A stretch of DNA of 64,000 nt from Chelonoidis abingdonii (GCF_003597395.2 NC_133769.1:46783304-46847303), one strand, 5' to 3'; counted from the stretch's first letter, positions 37,301-49,439 are shown. The notes: generated by a model from the letters alone, not told the origin. Made by a program: numbers and translations.

Positions 37301-37884
37301 ACTGAACGGCACAAAACCAAGTGGCTGGCATTGTGACAGGAACATCTGCACAGCGTATGGGCTAGGACCCTCCCAAGACCAGATGGGAGATTCCAAAGAG
37401 GTTGGAGAATAGCAGGGCTAAGATTCTGTCGGGGACTTCCAGATCCAGAGGGACAGGCAGGTACTGGCCAATCAATCAGACATCGGTTGGTAGAGACAAG
37501 GACCAGAAGACAGCGGTGGTGATCAGATGATATAGCAGTGCCAAGTCGACAGTGACACATCAGGAAGCGAAGGAATATGAGAAGCTGGAGAAGTACCGAG
37601 GCCTGGAAAGAGGAACTAGAGAAGGATGGTGGAAAGTGAAAGGCCAAAGTGGTCCCAGTGGGTAGGAGCACTCGGGGCTGTGACTCCTAGCGCTGGGTGA
37701 GTGGCTCCAACAGATCCCAGGAACAACATCAGAGCTCTCTGTCCAGATAGAGTGCAGTGCGAGGAACAGCTAAGATACTGTGTGCTGTGAAAATCCTCAA
37801 AACTCCAGGCCTCTGGTAGAGGGACCCGAGGTTGAGGAAGACAACATACCACCAATAGGGGAGAGGGGAAGTTTTTTTTTTTTT
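34323..37884 (+). mobile_element. R4/Dong-like LINE, nearly full length, decayed
   Basis: In broken frames the plus strand carries the R4-clade RT order: YDYRPITCPPH (about 35755-35790), LYQGDALS (about 36180), STGYGYKFR then LLYMDDIKLYAK with the YMDD active site (TACATGGATGAC at 36323-36334), then VKTDGVEL (about 36477), NHDEEARKTATSKYHQ, TMHGGFHPKSNT (about 36779), MAPKDELLRECLRQQ and a C-terminal KYRGL-then-WWKVK block (about 37590-37640). This C-terminal pattern and the single ORF are typical of R4/Dong elements. It ends in a T-run (37872-37884) next to (TAGA)n. Many stops; the long minus-strand ORFs are antisense shadows. Confidence 0.75.
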
Positions 37885-38689
37885 AATAGATAGATAGATA
37901 CTTTTCTCTACGTTATGTTTATATAGCTTTGTATATGTAGTCTTGGAATTTTTTTAAGTCAGACTTTTCTTTTATTAATTTTTCCTTACAAGTTTGCAAC
38001 ATAGTTTTATCTATTTTAAGGCCCTGTTGTTTACACTATACTTGTTACACTTTGTCTGAAACAACATTCTTTTTGGGCGAAGCATATTTCCATTACCTAG
38101 GGAGGCTCCTCTCTAAGATGGAAGTTTTCGAAGCAATGTTTGATTGATAACGTTTAGATATATTTTTTAGCGTATTAGAATCTTGCGTGTTTGAGAGTCT
38201 ATTCTTATGTCCCTAGCTTCTGATTCCAGTGTTTTTCATTCACTTTTGGGTGGACTTGACAGTTAAACAGCAAACACTAAGAGACTACATTGCACAACCT
38301 ACTCCCCGACAGGGTAAAGCTCATCTGTCCAGGAGCTTGGCTTTCTTAGGGCTGGGCCTTAGAAAATGGGGGCGTGACAAATTTGGGCTGATTACCACGG
38401 GAGCTAAGGGCCACATCGCAAACGTCACTAAAAACCTTCTGCTCTGTAAGTGCAGGACACGTTTCTTTGTTCTTGCCTTCATAAACGCATACCAACATGT
38501 TGTTCGTTGTGTGCGGACGCACGAGCACATTCATAGTGAGTCATCAAATTGTGTATGAACAGTGTTGAAGCATCTATATGTGGGCTACTTGAGATCACAG
38601 CAACTGCAAAGTTATAGAGCATTAGATGATGATACATCTTAGAGGCTGGTTTCAGTCACCCTTGGAACCAATGGATCCCCAAGAGAGGC
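37885..38689. other. intron 4 stretch after the LINE, nothing recognised
   Basis: Starts with a (TAGA)3 tract, then AT-rich sequence. The ORF at 38229-38558 shows no domain likeness. Confidence 0.5.
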
Positions 38690-39185
38690 TAAATATCAGG
38701 GTTGAAGGGACCTCAGGAGGTGCCTCTCGTCCAACCCCCTGCTCAAAGCAGGAACCAGTCCCCAAAATTAATCATCCCAGTCGGGCTTTGTCAGCCTGAC
38801 CGTTAAAATTGTAAAGAAGGAGATTTCGAAATCACCTCTCCTAGGTAACCCATTCCAGTACTTCACCAACTTTCTAGTGGAAAAAGGGTTTTCCTATATG
38901 CAACCGTAAACCTCTCCCACTGCAACTTGAGACCATTACTCGTTGTTCTGTCATCTGCTACCACTGAGAACAATCTAAATCCATCCTCTTTGGAACCCCC
39001 TTTGAGGTAGTTGAAAGCAGCTATCAGATCCCCCTCATTCTTCTTTTCTGCAGACTAAACAATCCTAGTTGTCTCAGTCTCTCCTTGTAAGTCATGTACT
39101 CCAACCCCTAATCATTTTTGTTGCCCTTCGCTGGGCTCTTTCCAATTTTTCCACATCCTTCTTGTAGTGTGAGGCCCAAAACATC
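38690..39185 (-). mobile_element. CR1 LINE 3' fragment, minus strand
   Basis: Contains, reversed, the CR1 3' coding region: GGGACCTCAGGAGGTG, CTCAAAGCAGGAACCAG, then CAACCGTAAACCTCTCCC and CAGATCCCCCTCATTCTTC, CTTTCCAATTTTTCCACATC, CTTCTTGTAGTGTGAGGCCC. This order equals reverse-complemented CR1 ORF2 end (KRRLRGDLI and ERVQRRATK regions). Truncated at both ends. Confidence 0.85.
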
Positions 39186-40140
39186 AGGGAGCAGCCACAA
39201 AGACTTCATTGCCAGAACCATGTGAGAAGGTTGGCTAAACCAGATGGAGACATCTGGGTGCCAGCAATGGAAATATCTGGGTTAGGTTAGTTTAAAGATA
39301 TGAAGGACAATGGATACAGTGGGACTCAATTCTGAAAGGGTGCTGAGTACCTCCCTCTCAATACCTATTGAAGCTGGGGACTGAGGATGCTCAGCATCCT
39401 GTAGCACTTGAAAAGTAACTGTATGGAGAGGTAGGGATTACTTTTCTTCACAGAGCTCTGACTATGCAGTGCTATTGACATAACTCCTTCCCCTTGGTCA
39501 GTAAAAATAGGCAGCTAACATAAGGACCTATGTATTCTAGTGGCGCATCTCCCACCCCCTCCAGAGGGGCAGGCGTGCAGTTGGCAGGAATGCCTAAATC
39601 CTCCTGCAAGTGATCGGGATCTATGCAAGTGCATATGCTCTATTCATCCCACCTCTTGCAACTAACATCAGTCTTGAGCGCTCTGTTACATAGTGCTTGG
39701 GCAGAGCAGATGCTCTAGTTCAGGACCCTATTGCCCAGACTGTCCGAGAAGGAAGAGCCATCCAGCAACCACTCATAGACAGATGGCTACGCAGGAAAAT
39801 GGTTCCTAACTATGGCAGCAGGGATGACAGTGTGAAATGGCCACCAGCATAGTGGCAGTTATTGTACATCACACTGGACTTTTCAGCACATCTGTGCAGT
39901 AGCAAACAACCACATGCCTGTCTATTGGTATTGGAAATGGCTGCCCTTTCCACCTTGTGTTTCTATCAACAATGTATAGTGTGGTTCTAGCTTTGGACAC
40001 TTTGATTCATTGTGACAACTATTTGTAAACTGTGGCCATGGAACCATAAAAGCCAGGTGAGTGGGGATATTTTGTCTGCCCTATGTGATATCATCTCCTG
40101 TAACAGTAGGTTTAGAAGGACTCAGGGTCTAGTCTGTGTC
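39186..40140. other. intron 4 stretch, nothing recognised
   Basis: No exon, RNA gene or repeat end identified in this segment. Confidence 0.45.
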
Positions 40141-40585
40141 TAGCCTGTTAATTAGAGCAGAGCAAATAACTGATTTATTTTTTTGGTTTGCTGGCCAGTC
40201 TGAACATTAAAAAGATGTATATTTTGGGTTGACCTGAAAACAAAAATTTCCAAAATTTTTGGTGCATCAAAAAGTCTAAAAAAAGGTTTTAAGTCAAATG
40301 ACACATTTAGTTCAACCTCAAGCAAAACGTTTTGTTTAGACTTTTGAGCATTTTTTAAACTTTTTAATTTTTTAAATAAAACGGAAGGACATTTTAGAAT
40401 CAAGGTTGTTTGAAATTGAAAATTTGAAATATTTTGATTTTTGGAAAATTTTTAGTTTTTTCTGAACAAAACAATCTCTGATAAAACCAACAGTTTAATG
40501 TTTCCATGTCACTGAATCGATATTTTGTGCCAAAAAAGTTTCGGTCAAAAAATGTCACCCAGCTCTATTGTTAGTACAACTCTAA
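40141..40585. repeat. A/T-rich interspersed repeat, possibly MITE
   Basis: Left edge AGAGCAGAGCAAATAACTG and right edge ATGTCACCCAGCTCTA are weakly inverted. The interior is full of AAATTT/GAAATT and AAACATTTT words with internal inverted symmetry. Composition and edges suggest an old non-autonomous element; no family is assigned. Confidence 0.35.
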
Positions 40586-41690
40586 GGCCGGAGTGAAACT
40601 AGCATCACTGCTCCAACTATGCATTCCTTTTGGCAAGTATGGAATGTGGAGTGATGTCCTCTCAGGCTGGCCACAGCCTTTTTCCTGCCTAGTCTTGCCT
40701 TTTCCACCAGTTGCACAGAAAGACACACCTTTGAGCTAGTTCTGCAACCCTGTGCTGATTGTGCAACAGCATTTAGTTCACTTCTTTCTGGGAGACTTGC
40801 CTGAAATCAAGGAACATTTCAAGAACCTTGGTGGTGCATGGGCAAAGGGCACCTTATTTCAATACTGAATTGGTCTGTTAATCAGAGGAAAGAGGCTTTT
40901 GTTACTCAAAGAAGCATTTTTGTATGAATTGCCTTTGTGTGAAAAAAGAAAAACCTATTGAAAAGAATAATTTGTCTCATTGGATTGTGCAAAAAAAGAT
41001 TATTAGTTTTTAATACAGATCCTATGATACTGAAAGGAAAATAGACATTATTCTGTAATTTCCTCAGGGCAAAGGGACTGTCTTCAACTATCTCTTGTTG
41101 AATTCTTAAACCTGATCTTGCAGTACACTTGTGCCTGCATGAAGCTCCATTGACTTACAGTGTCTGAGCCTTAGTTAGTGAATAATAATAATTGTTTTAA
41201 GACATTAATCTAATGCCTAACTGTTTATTAATTTCTTCCTTACCATAAAGGAGAGATGGTAAAGTAAATTTTGGTTGCAGAACAAACTGATGTCTCATAG
41301 GAGAATATGAATGTGGGGAGCTGTTTTACTCTTTATAATGAATTTTGTGTTGGTCTAATTAGAAAAAGACACTTAATAATAATGGCAAAAGGACTAATCA
41401 GAAAAAAACTTGGACAAATATATCTGAAAATTAAAAACACAGGGATACTGATCTAACTACAGAAAAGTAGTTCTGGATTATAAGAAAACGAATGGTAATA
41501 GTGTAATGGAGTTGTGAAATCTTGAAAAAAAACTACTCTTGTGTGGAATCAGGTGGTTTTGAAAAGGACACAAGCTTTAAATGTGCATAGTGATAGAACC
41601 TGGTAAACAGAGACATCTAAACTCTGCAGATATCAGATAATTTGGCTGTGGAGATTATTAATTTTGAAGGACAGGATGGCACTCCGTGGC
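40586..41690. other. intron 4 stretch, nothing recognised
   Basis: AT-rich sequence without coding or repeat signals. Confidence 0.45.
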
Positions 41691-41696
41691 CTACGT

Positions 41697-42080
41697 TGTG
41701 AATTAGTAAAAACAATGAAGAGTCCTTGTGGCACTTTAGAGACTAACAAAGTTATTTGGGCATAAGCTTTCGTGGGCTAAAACCCATTTCATCAGATGCA
41801 TGGAGTGAAGACAATAAGCAGAATATATATTATAGCCCATGAAAAGATGGGATTTGCCTTACCAAGTCGAGGATCAATGCTAACTCCCATCTTTTCATGT
41901 GCTATAATATATATTCTGCTTACTGTATTTTTCACTCTATGTATCTGATGAAGTGGGTTTTAGCCCACAAAAGCTTATGCCCAAATAAATTTGTTAGTCT
42001 ATAAGGTGCCACAAGGACTTCTCATTGTTTTTGCTGATACAGACTAACATGGCTACCACTCCTAAACCTGTGAATTAGTA
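41697..42080 (-). mobile_element. asymmetric foldback retroposon with 12-bp target duplication
   Basis: Body 41709-42068. Two long inverted arms (about 160 bp each) share AGTCCTTGTGGCAC, GACTAACAAA, GCATAAGCTTTCGTGGGCTA, CATCAGATGCATGGAG and TATATATTATAG, around a short loop near 41855-41895. TGTGAATTAGTA is repeated exactly on both sides (41697-41708, 42069-42080). The right arm extends about 35-45 nt further (GACTAACATGGCTACCACTC) than the left, which stops at AAAACAATG. A target duplication this long with one end cut short points to target-primed insertion, not to a cut-and-paste transposon. Confidence 0.8.
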
Positions 42081-45000
42081 GTTTCAGTCCATTTCCTTGT
42101 TGATATGTGTCCACATCACCCATGCAAAACATTGCCATTGTCACACAGTGTTTGAATTAGAATGATAAATTAACCATTAATCCCCTCAAAACAGGGTTGA
42201 GGACATAGCTGGGGCAGCATGGGAGAAGTTTTCACTGCAGGAATAGATAAACAAAGGACTTCAGTTTCCTTCGCTGTTAGTCTGACTCCTTTTACAAGTA
42301 ATAAATCAATGTCTGAAAATTGTTCCTGGGTGAATCCTTTCAATAGCCTCCATGGCTAATTAGTTCCAAACTATAACAAAGTAACAGTGACTGCAAGGTT
42401 TTTTACTAGACTTTTCACGGAAGGGGTCTTGTTCCCATTGGTAATCAGGCATATTTTGTTGGTGGTCAAATGACGCAGACAGATGTCTGGATGGCTTGCA
42501 GAACGAGGCTGATGCTTTCAGGCTGTTAGCCATTGGGAAATACTACACATAACCTCTTAGAATGTTTTGGCATCTGTTTCGCATACCATGTACACCAGTC
42601 TTTGAGAGTTTCCTTTAAGGTTTCATGCTGCAGCTGCTTATCCTTGGAATCTCTTCTCAGCCCTTGTCCTCCTTTCTCAGCTCTTTCTTGTCATTGCTTC
42701 CATGTGCAACACATTGCCGAAAAAGGTGCTGTAAACAAGGCAGAGCCTTTGAGGAGGTCAGCTATGCTGATTAGCTCCTTCAGTCTTTCTGTTGTTAGGG
42801 TTGCAGTTTTTCTGAAGCTTGAAAAACCTGGTGTGTCTCTTCTGGTGGAAAAAATCACTTGGCAAAAGAAAAAAAATGTAAAAACAGCAGATTTTATTAA
42901 ATGAAACACAAAACACAGTGTGATTCACTAATAAACATACTTATTCTTCAAATAAAAAGGCACATATTACCCAAAAATGGAAAGCTTTTTCAAGATACCA
43001 CCTGTTCTCCCCTCTCTTCAACACCCGCTGACAGCTGACTCCATTCATTAGCAGACTTCCTCTTCAATCACCCATCCATTCCCCATTACCTCTAGGAATC
43101 TAGATAGTTCTCTAGTTTTCTTATAGTTTGCTGATGGACAGGTTTCTTGTTCTCATCATTTCATGTGATGGGATATGCTAATCATTTGTGCAGGAGACCA
43201 GATTGTAAGCCTTGTGATTCTGACTTGCAAGGCAGGAGTTAAGATTGCAAATGGGGTGAGATTCTGACCTGCATCTATAAGAGGCACAGAACAGAACTTG
43301 CAGCCCAGGTATAAGGGGAGAAGGGTAAGTGAATTGAAGCCACCTTGTGTGACCATTTAATCTTGGGCTGTTCCGTGGCTCCTGGTGTGATTTAGACAGC
43401 CCTGGGAGCCTGTATAAAGGGGTGTTTTCACCGTACAGCTAGCCCTGGCTCTTACCCAGATGTTTCCTTTAGTGCCTCCTCTTTTCACATACAAAATTCT
43501 GTCACCCAAGTTGGGAGATGCATTCAACCCATCTAGCTGGCATGACTGGGAGTATAGTTTAGAGCCCAGGTTCTGTTTTCACTTAGGCTGGTAGCATGCC
43601 CACTTTGCAGTGAGGACACAGGGTAAGTCACTGGAGTGCTGACAGTCCTCCAAGTAAACGGCTCAGCTTACTGTAGCAGAAAGAACCATGGAATATAGCA
43701 ACACACATGGGGCGTGTCCTGGAGGACACAGTGGTGAGTGGTGTGGCTGCTAATACCCAGGCTAGGCTAACCCCACTGCTCAGACCGAGGCACCAGTCAC
43801 GCAGGCTAACTGCGCAGTGACGACATACCCTAAATCATGGCAGTCTCTTTGGGTTTCTCTTCCCATTCCCAGAGACATGGTTCAAACTAAGAAAAATAAT
43901 CTGTAGCAATTCAACAAAAAACCATTCAGCTGTTATGTTTTTTTAAAAGTAAAATGAAATCTCTTTCCCCCCCCCTCCCCCGATCTCCCTCCACAATCCT
44001 GCCTGACATACTTCAGTAATGGAGAGAGGAGTTTAGTCACCAGGGTTTCTACCTGTTGCCAGAAAAGCATAAACAAAAATCCTGGTATTGATGATCCTGT
44101 CCATTGTGAGTATCATGGGGAATGTCCAAGACAAGTTGAAATCTGTAGAACTATGAAGGATATATTCTGTGATGCCCCCTCTGAATAAAACATTTTTATT
44201 GTGTTTCTCATTTTGTATCAGTACTTTATATCCTCTTCTGCAGTTGCGCTCAATTACAGCATGAAAAAGCCCTATCTCTGTAGGACCAAAAGCAGTGGGA
44301 GAATGATTTTATATTGTGAGGTTCTTCAAGTGTGACACATTCAGCATTAGTTACTGGCTGAGAAAAATGGGAAGAGCTGGCACAAGCACTTTAAAGTGAT
44401 ACAAAATGTCTGAGATTCGGTGCACAGGACAGTGATTTTTTGCTTGCCAATGCTATTTTTGCATTTGCAACTGAATGGTTATTATGACTAAGAAAACACT
44501 TGTTCCCACAATGTATTCCGTGCTTGTTGCCTATTAATTTAGTTTAGTAAAAAGAAGCAAAAATCATGGCACATCACAGCTAATAAGAAATTAGTTTCAT
44601 TGCCCTATTTTTACCATTACATGGAGGCAAAAGGGAAAACCAGGAAGGCATATGTTTGGGGGCTGTGGTGAGTTTGTGTTTAAGAATAACACCTGAAAGG
44701 TTTTTCTAGCAGTAGTTTTCAGTAAACTTCAGGGACCATTATGTATGCACAGTGAAAATTTGTGATCTTTACACTGATTCCCATTCTTCTCCCTGACACT
44801 CCACCAGCCTTATAGCAAAAACAAAATGTAGGGCATCTGAATTAGCATAAACAAAACAAATTTACTACCATGTTTCATGTTGTACTTATCTTTTACCTCT
44901 TTTTCTATTATTTATTCTTATTTTCTGCTCATCTATGTCCCAGTTTCATTGTCATCTTATCTCCAGTCAATATTTTTCTCTGGTCTGTTATATTATACTG

Positions 45001-45227
45001 GACAGTTTCTCTGCACTGCTCAGCTTTTGCTTCTGACTCTCTGATTCTATGCTCTGCCCCTGCTAAAGTTTAGGGTACCTTGAGAGCTGCTGTAACTTGT
45101 GCCAGCTGAATATGGTCTCCTATGGACTTGTGATAGCTGAAGTGCATTGTGCTCTGGCCACTTTCCTGATACACCACCTGCACCAGAGATTGTGGGGAGG
45201 GAAGTTTAGCAGTTGCCCTATGTTGAT
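42081..45227. other. intron 4 stretch, no gene or repeat recognised
   Basis: About 3.1 kb. The ORFs (for example 42533-42904) show no domain likeness. A C-rich run sits at about 43970-43981. Otherwise ordinary intronic sequence. Confidence 0.45.
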
Positions 45228-46620
45228 TTTTTTACTAGAGCTGTTGATTTAATCACAGTTAACTCACGCAATTAACTCAAAAAATTAATCACAATTAAAA
45301 GAATTAATCATGATTAATTGCACTGTTAAACAATAGAATACCATTTGACATTTAAATATTTTTGGATGTTTTCCTACGTTTTCAAATATATTGATTTCAG
45401 TTACAGCACAGAGTACGAAGTGTACAGTGCTCACTTTATACTATTTTTTATTACAAATATTTGCACTGTAAAAATGATATAATATTTTTCAATTCATCTC
45501 ATACAAGTACTGTAGTGTAATCTATTGTGAAAGTGCAACTTAGATTTTTTTCCTTACATAACTGCATTCAAAAACAAAACAATGTAAAATTTTAGAGCCT
45601 ACAGATCCATTCAATTCTACTTCTTGTTCAACCAATCACTAAGACAAATATGTTTGTTTACATTTACAGGAGATAATGCTGCCTGCTTCTTATTTACAAT
45701 GTCGCCTGAAAGTGAGAACAGGCATTCGCATGATACTTTTGTATCTGGCAATGCAAGGTATTTATGTGCCAGATATGCTAAACATTTGTATCTGAGATTT
45801 CTAAAGATAGATACTGCACTCGACCCAAGTTTTAAGAATCTGAAGTGCCTTCCAAAATCTGAGAAGGACGAGGTGTGGAGCATGCTTTCAGAAGTCTTAG
45901 AAGAGCAACACTCCAATGCAGAAACTACAGAACTGGAACCACCAAAAAAGAAAATCAACCTTCTGTTGGTGGCATCTGACTCTGATGATGAAAATGAACA
46001 TGCATTGGTCCACACTGCTTGGGATTGTTATCAACCAGAACCCATCATCAGCATGGACCCATGTCCTCTGGAATACTGGTTGAAGCATGAAGGAACATAT
46101 GAATCTTTAGCGCCTCTGGCGCGTAAAAATCTTGTGATACCAGCTACACCACCTGTTCTCACTTTCAGGTGACATTGCAAACAAGAAGCAGGCAGCATTA
46201 TCTCCTACAGCTTTAAACAAACTTGTTTTGAGAGATTGGCTGAACAAAAAGTAGGTCTGAGTGGACTTGTAGGCTCTAAGGTTTTATATTGTTTTATTTT
46301 TGAATACAGTTTTTTTTGGTACATAATTCTAAATTTCTAAGTTGAACATTCATGATAAAGAGAGTGCACTACAGTACTTAGGTGAATCGAAAAATACTAC
46401 TGATTTTTACAGTGCAAATATTTGTAATAAAAATAAATATAAAATGAGCACTGTATATTTTGTATTTTCTGTTGTAATTGAAATTAACATATTTGAAAAT
46501 GTAGAAAACATCCAAAAATATTTAAATAAATGGTATTCTGTTATTGTTTAACAGTGTGATTAAAACTGTGATTAATTGCCATTAATTTTTTTTAACTGCT
46601 TGACAGCCCTAATTTTTTAC
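45228..46620 (+). mobile_element. foldback hAT element with transposase remnants
   Basis: Body 45236-46612 (1377 bp). The ends TAGAGCTGTTGATTTAATCA and the inverted CTTGACAGCCCTAA form the TIR. TTTTTTAC flanks it on both sides (45228-45235, 46613-46620), an 8-bp hAT-type duplication. Arms of about 470 bp (45236-45725 and about 46150-46612) are inverted copies of each other; both contain the 3' end of the transposase gene and its downstream sequence. Confidence 0.85.
45738..46251 (+). pseudogene. hAT (ZBED-like) transposase C-terminal remnant
   Basis: The plus strand encodes LDPSFKNLKCLPKSEKDEVW, a stretch with acidic SDSDDENEH, and PLEYWLKHEGTYESLAPLAR followed by NLVIPAT, the hAT dimerisation region. 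The reading frame shifts near 46165; the GDIANKKQAALSP block of the same domain continues in another frame and ends at a TAG near 46249. The DDE-bearing N-terminal two thirds is absent. The inverted left arm repeats the GDIVNKKQAALSP block on the minus strand (about 45635-45705). Confidence 0.8.
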
Positions 46621-48764
46621 GTCTGCTGGAGACTCCCCAACTTGAGAGGGTATCCCCAGCATGGTAGTTACAGGAAATTTTTGTTGTTTTTGTGCCTCCA
46701 GAAGATTTGTCCTAATGTCTCCTCCCTTTGTATCTCTCTCCATCTCTGTTAGTCTGCAGCTCTTAATGATGACTTTATCTTTCTCTTTACCATCAGCTGC
46801 AATACTCAGTTTCTCTTCATCTCCCCCTACCCCTGCACATCCCAACTTGCTTTGTGCACTGAAAGTGAGCAGAAAGGAGGCTCTTCAGAACTCCTGAGTC
46901 CTCAGTTCTTTCCCTTTGTATGTATCTCCCATCCTTGGGGCTGCAGTACTGAAAAGGCAGGATTCTTTAAAGCTCCAAAGGTCACTTTCACTGCAGCTGC
47001 CTATCCTGAGTGGATGCGGAAGAGTTGAGTGCACACATCCATCCATTGCTGCACAAACTATCCAGCTACCTGTGCTGTGTCCAGGAATTGTCAGGGCTTC
47101 CTTCTGTTGAGAGGCAGTTTCTCTGCTTAGCTGCTGCATCTGCCTGTGCTCAGTCTGCATTAATAGCTCAGGACAGGAGTAACAGAAGAACAAAGTACTG
47201 CTGCTTTTTAGCATTCATGCTGTACTTCAAGGGCGCCAAGGTTTAGGTACTCATGCCTGGCACTGCAGCACACATTGTATCCCTTTCTTTATGGCATATT
47301 ACCTTAAACAGAGTACTTTCTTCCAGTATTTTAGTCTTTCAGCTTCTGTCAAGGAAACAGAGCTTTTCCCCCCTCAGATCTGATGATGGAAACCTCATGG
47401 AGTTACAAACACAGCTTTTGGGCCAGATTCAAGATTATGAACCATGTGAACTTTATAGAGATTTCACACAACTCTAATAGGGAGAAAACTGGTTACCAAC
47501 CATATAGGAGAGAGAAATGTCAGAGTTTTGAGGATACCTGTTAGTTCAGAGGTTTCTGATTCTGTGAGTATTAGATGATTTGCACTATTGATTATTGATA
47601 TAGAGGATGGTCTTTGCAGAATAACAGAAAAAACCTTGGAAGGAACCAAATGTTATAGAGAGTAATGCAGGAACTAGAACTGTGGGAATATCATATGCAA
47701 GAGTTTGAGAGTGGCATAGGAAGAGCATGATCTTTTCTATCAGGGGAATAAGAGATTTTTTTTTTCCAGAACTCAGCCACTCAACCCACAATAGCAGGGA
47801 AGAATTAATTAAACCTTTGTTGTGGAAACCAGATTCTTGTAACTGACAAAAGCAAGAGTTATTTTGTTTCTTGTGAGAAGCTGCATTTATTTTGGACTTC
47901 AGACTCTACTGGGAATTTGTTCGGGAACAGAGAGGTAGGAATTGTTGCCAGCAACAATCTGTGTGGCTTGGAAGATGAAAATTATGGGAAGGAAATTTAA
48001 ATAATAATTACAGGAGTTTTTCACACAACTTCTGTAAGAATTTTTTGTTTTGGAACTCGCTGAATTCAGGGAGCGTTATAAGATTCCCCCAAAATAAGAG
48101 GAAGAAATTGAAGCACATCTGTGGTTGTAGAGATACTTTAATATCATTGCAGTAGTTAATTATTGCAGTATAGTTATTTTGCAAATTAAGGCTTCACACG
48201 TTGTCTCTTATTTTCTTCTCTCACCTTTGTGACCAGAGGATGGACTTCTTAAGAGAGAGTCAAAAGGATTGATTCTGAAAGATGCTGAGTGCCTGTAGTT
48301 AATCTTAATCCAAATGTGTCATTTCTAGCTTCCATTTACTTTCCTTAGTGGCTTCTGATACTTTCTTTAATGGAATTTCATGGTGTAAATCCTCTCCGCC
48401 GCCTGTCCTAAATCATGAGAATGAGCTAAGGGTTCAACGCCACAGGTTTAGCACCCACTTTTTTCCTCTCCCTTTCCTACTGGCTATGAGACAACTTGAG
48501 AAGTTCATATAGTTTATACTTGGTCATCATTTTTAATTGTATTTATTTTCTTGGCTTTATATCTGCACAGCAGAGAACATGTCTCACAGCTGAAGTTTAT
48601 AACATTGTGCAGAGAAGGTGAGAAGAAATGGTTCCCTGCAAAGAGTGCCTACAATCCAGTAGATCAGATATGAAAATGAGCAGGAAATGGGAGATTTCGA
48701 GATGACTGAGTGGTGGGGTCTGGCATGTGTCTTATTAGTTCCACAGTGTTTTTATTCTATTTCT
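46621..48764. other. intron 4 stretch, nothing recognised
   Basis: No host exon, repeat end or RNA gene identified. Several 60-109 aa ORFs on both strands have no domain likeness. Confidence 0.45.
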
Positions 48765-49385
48765 TAGAGCTTATCTACACATGGAGTGTTGTTGATTAAC
48801 TCCATGTGTAGACTCACTTACTCTAGAACAAGAGTGCCTTGTCTCTGTTTAGTTTACCCCACTTTCAAAGTGGGCAGTCAAAGCATTCTTATTTTGGAAT
48901 AAGGTTGGCATGTTTATCCTAGGAAAATGAAGGCTGAAAAGGGATAGGATTTCTCTCTATAAATACATTAAGGGGTAAACAGTCAGGAGGGAGAAGAGCA
49001 ATTTAAGCTAAAAGACAATGTTGGCGGAAGAACAATGGGTATAAAGTGGATTTCCGTAGCAGTAAAGAAGGACAAATAAGTATGAATAAACTTAGGTTGG
49101 CAATTAGAAGACACTTTCTAACAATCAGAAGAGTGAGATTCTGGAACAGCTTTCCAGTTGCTCCAGAGTAATGGGGACAAACAACCTAATTAGCTTTAAG
49201 ATGGAGCTTGATATATTTATGAATGGATTATATGACAGGGATGCCTGTGCTAGCGGGGGACTGAACTTGATGACCCAGCAGGTCTCTTCCACTCCTAATG
49301 TTCTGTAAGTGTCCAGACATGGAGTTAATCAGGAATTGTTAATCAAGAACAACTCTACCTATAGACAGACCCTTATGGGGTCTGT
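48765..49385. mobile_element. MITE-like element interrupted by a CR1 3' fragment
   Basis: The left part (48765-48900) contains a perfect 13-bp hairpin, CTACACATGGAGT (48775-48787) and its inverse (48799-48811) with an 11-nt loop. The right part (49309-49385) has the related inverse GACATGGAGTTAATCAGG, TTGTTAATCAAGAACAACTC and TATAGACAGACCCTTA. The two outer ends are roughly inverted copies. A CR1-like segment occupies 48915-49308. Confidence 0.45.
48915..49308 (+). mobile_element. CR1/L3-like LINE 3' fragment
   Basis: Decayed end of ORF2: an RDFSLYKYIK-like stretch (GGATTTCTCTCTATAAATAC), LAIRRHFLTIRRVRFWNS in broken form (about 49095-49150), then a 3' UTR with GGGACTGAACTTGATGACCC and GGTCTCTTCCACTCC. 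Lacks the terminal octamer repeat of typical CR1 ends. Confidence 0.65.
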
Positions 49386-49439
49386 GTTTCTTTGAGAAGG
49401 AAATAGAACTTGAAGACCTATTGGAAAGAAACAGGAGGA

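Noticed and set aside
36916..37671. 251-aa minus-strand ORF, the longest in the window
   Set aside because: It is antisense to the R4/Dong-like LINE, whose plus strand shows ordered motifs; no domain is seen in the minus reading.
42533..42904. 123-aa ORF in intron 4
   Set aside because: No domain, no splice context and composition like the surrounding intron.
45624..46172. 182-aa ORF as a domesticated ZBED-type host gene
   Set aside because: It lies inside an element with hAT ends and target duplication, covers only the C-terminal part and is frameshifted in the dimerisation domain.
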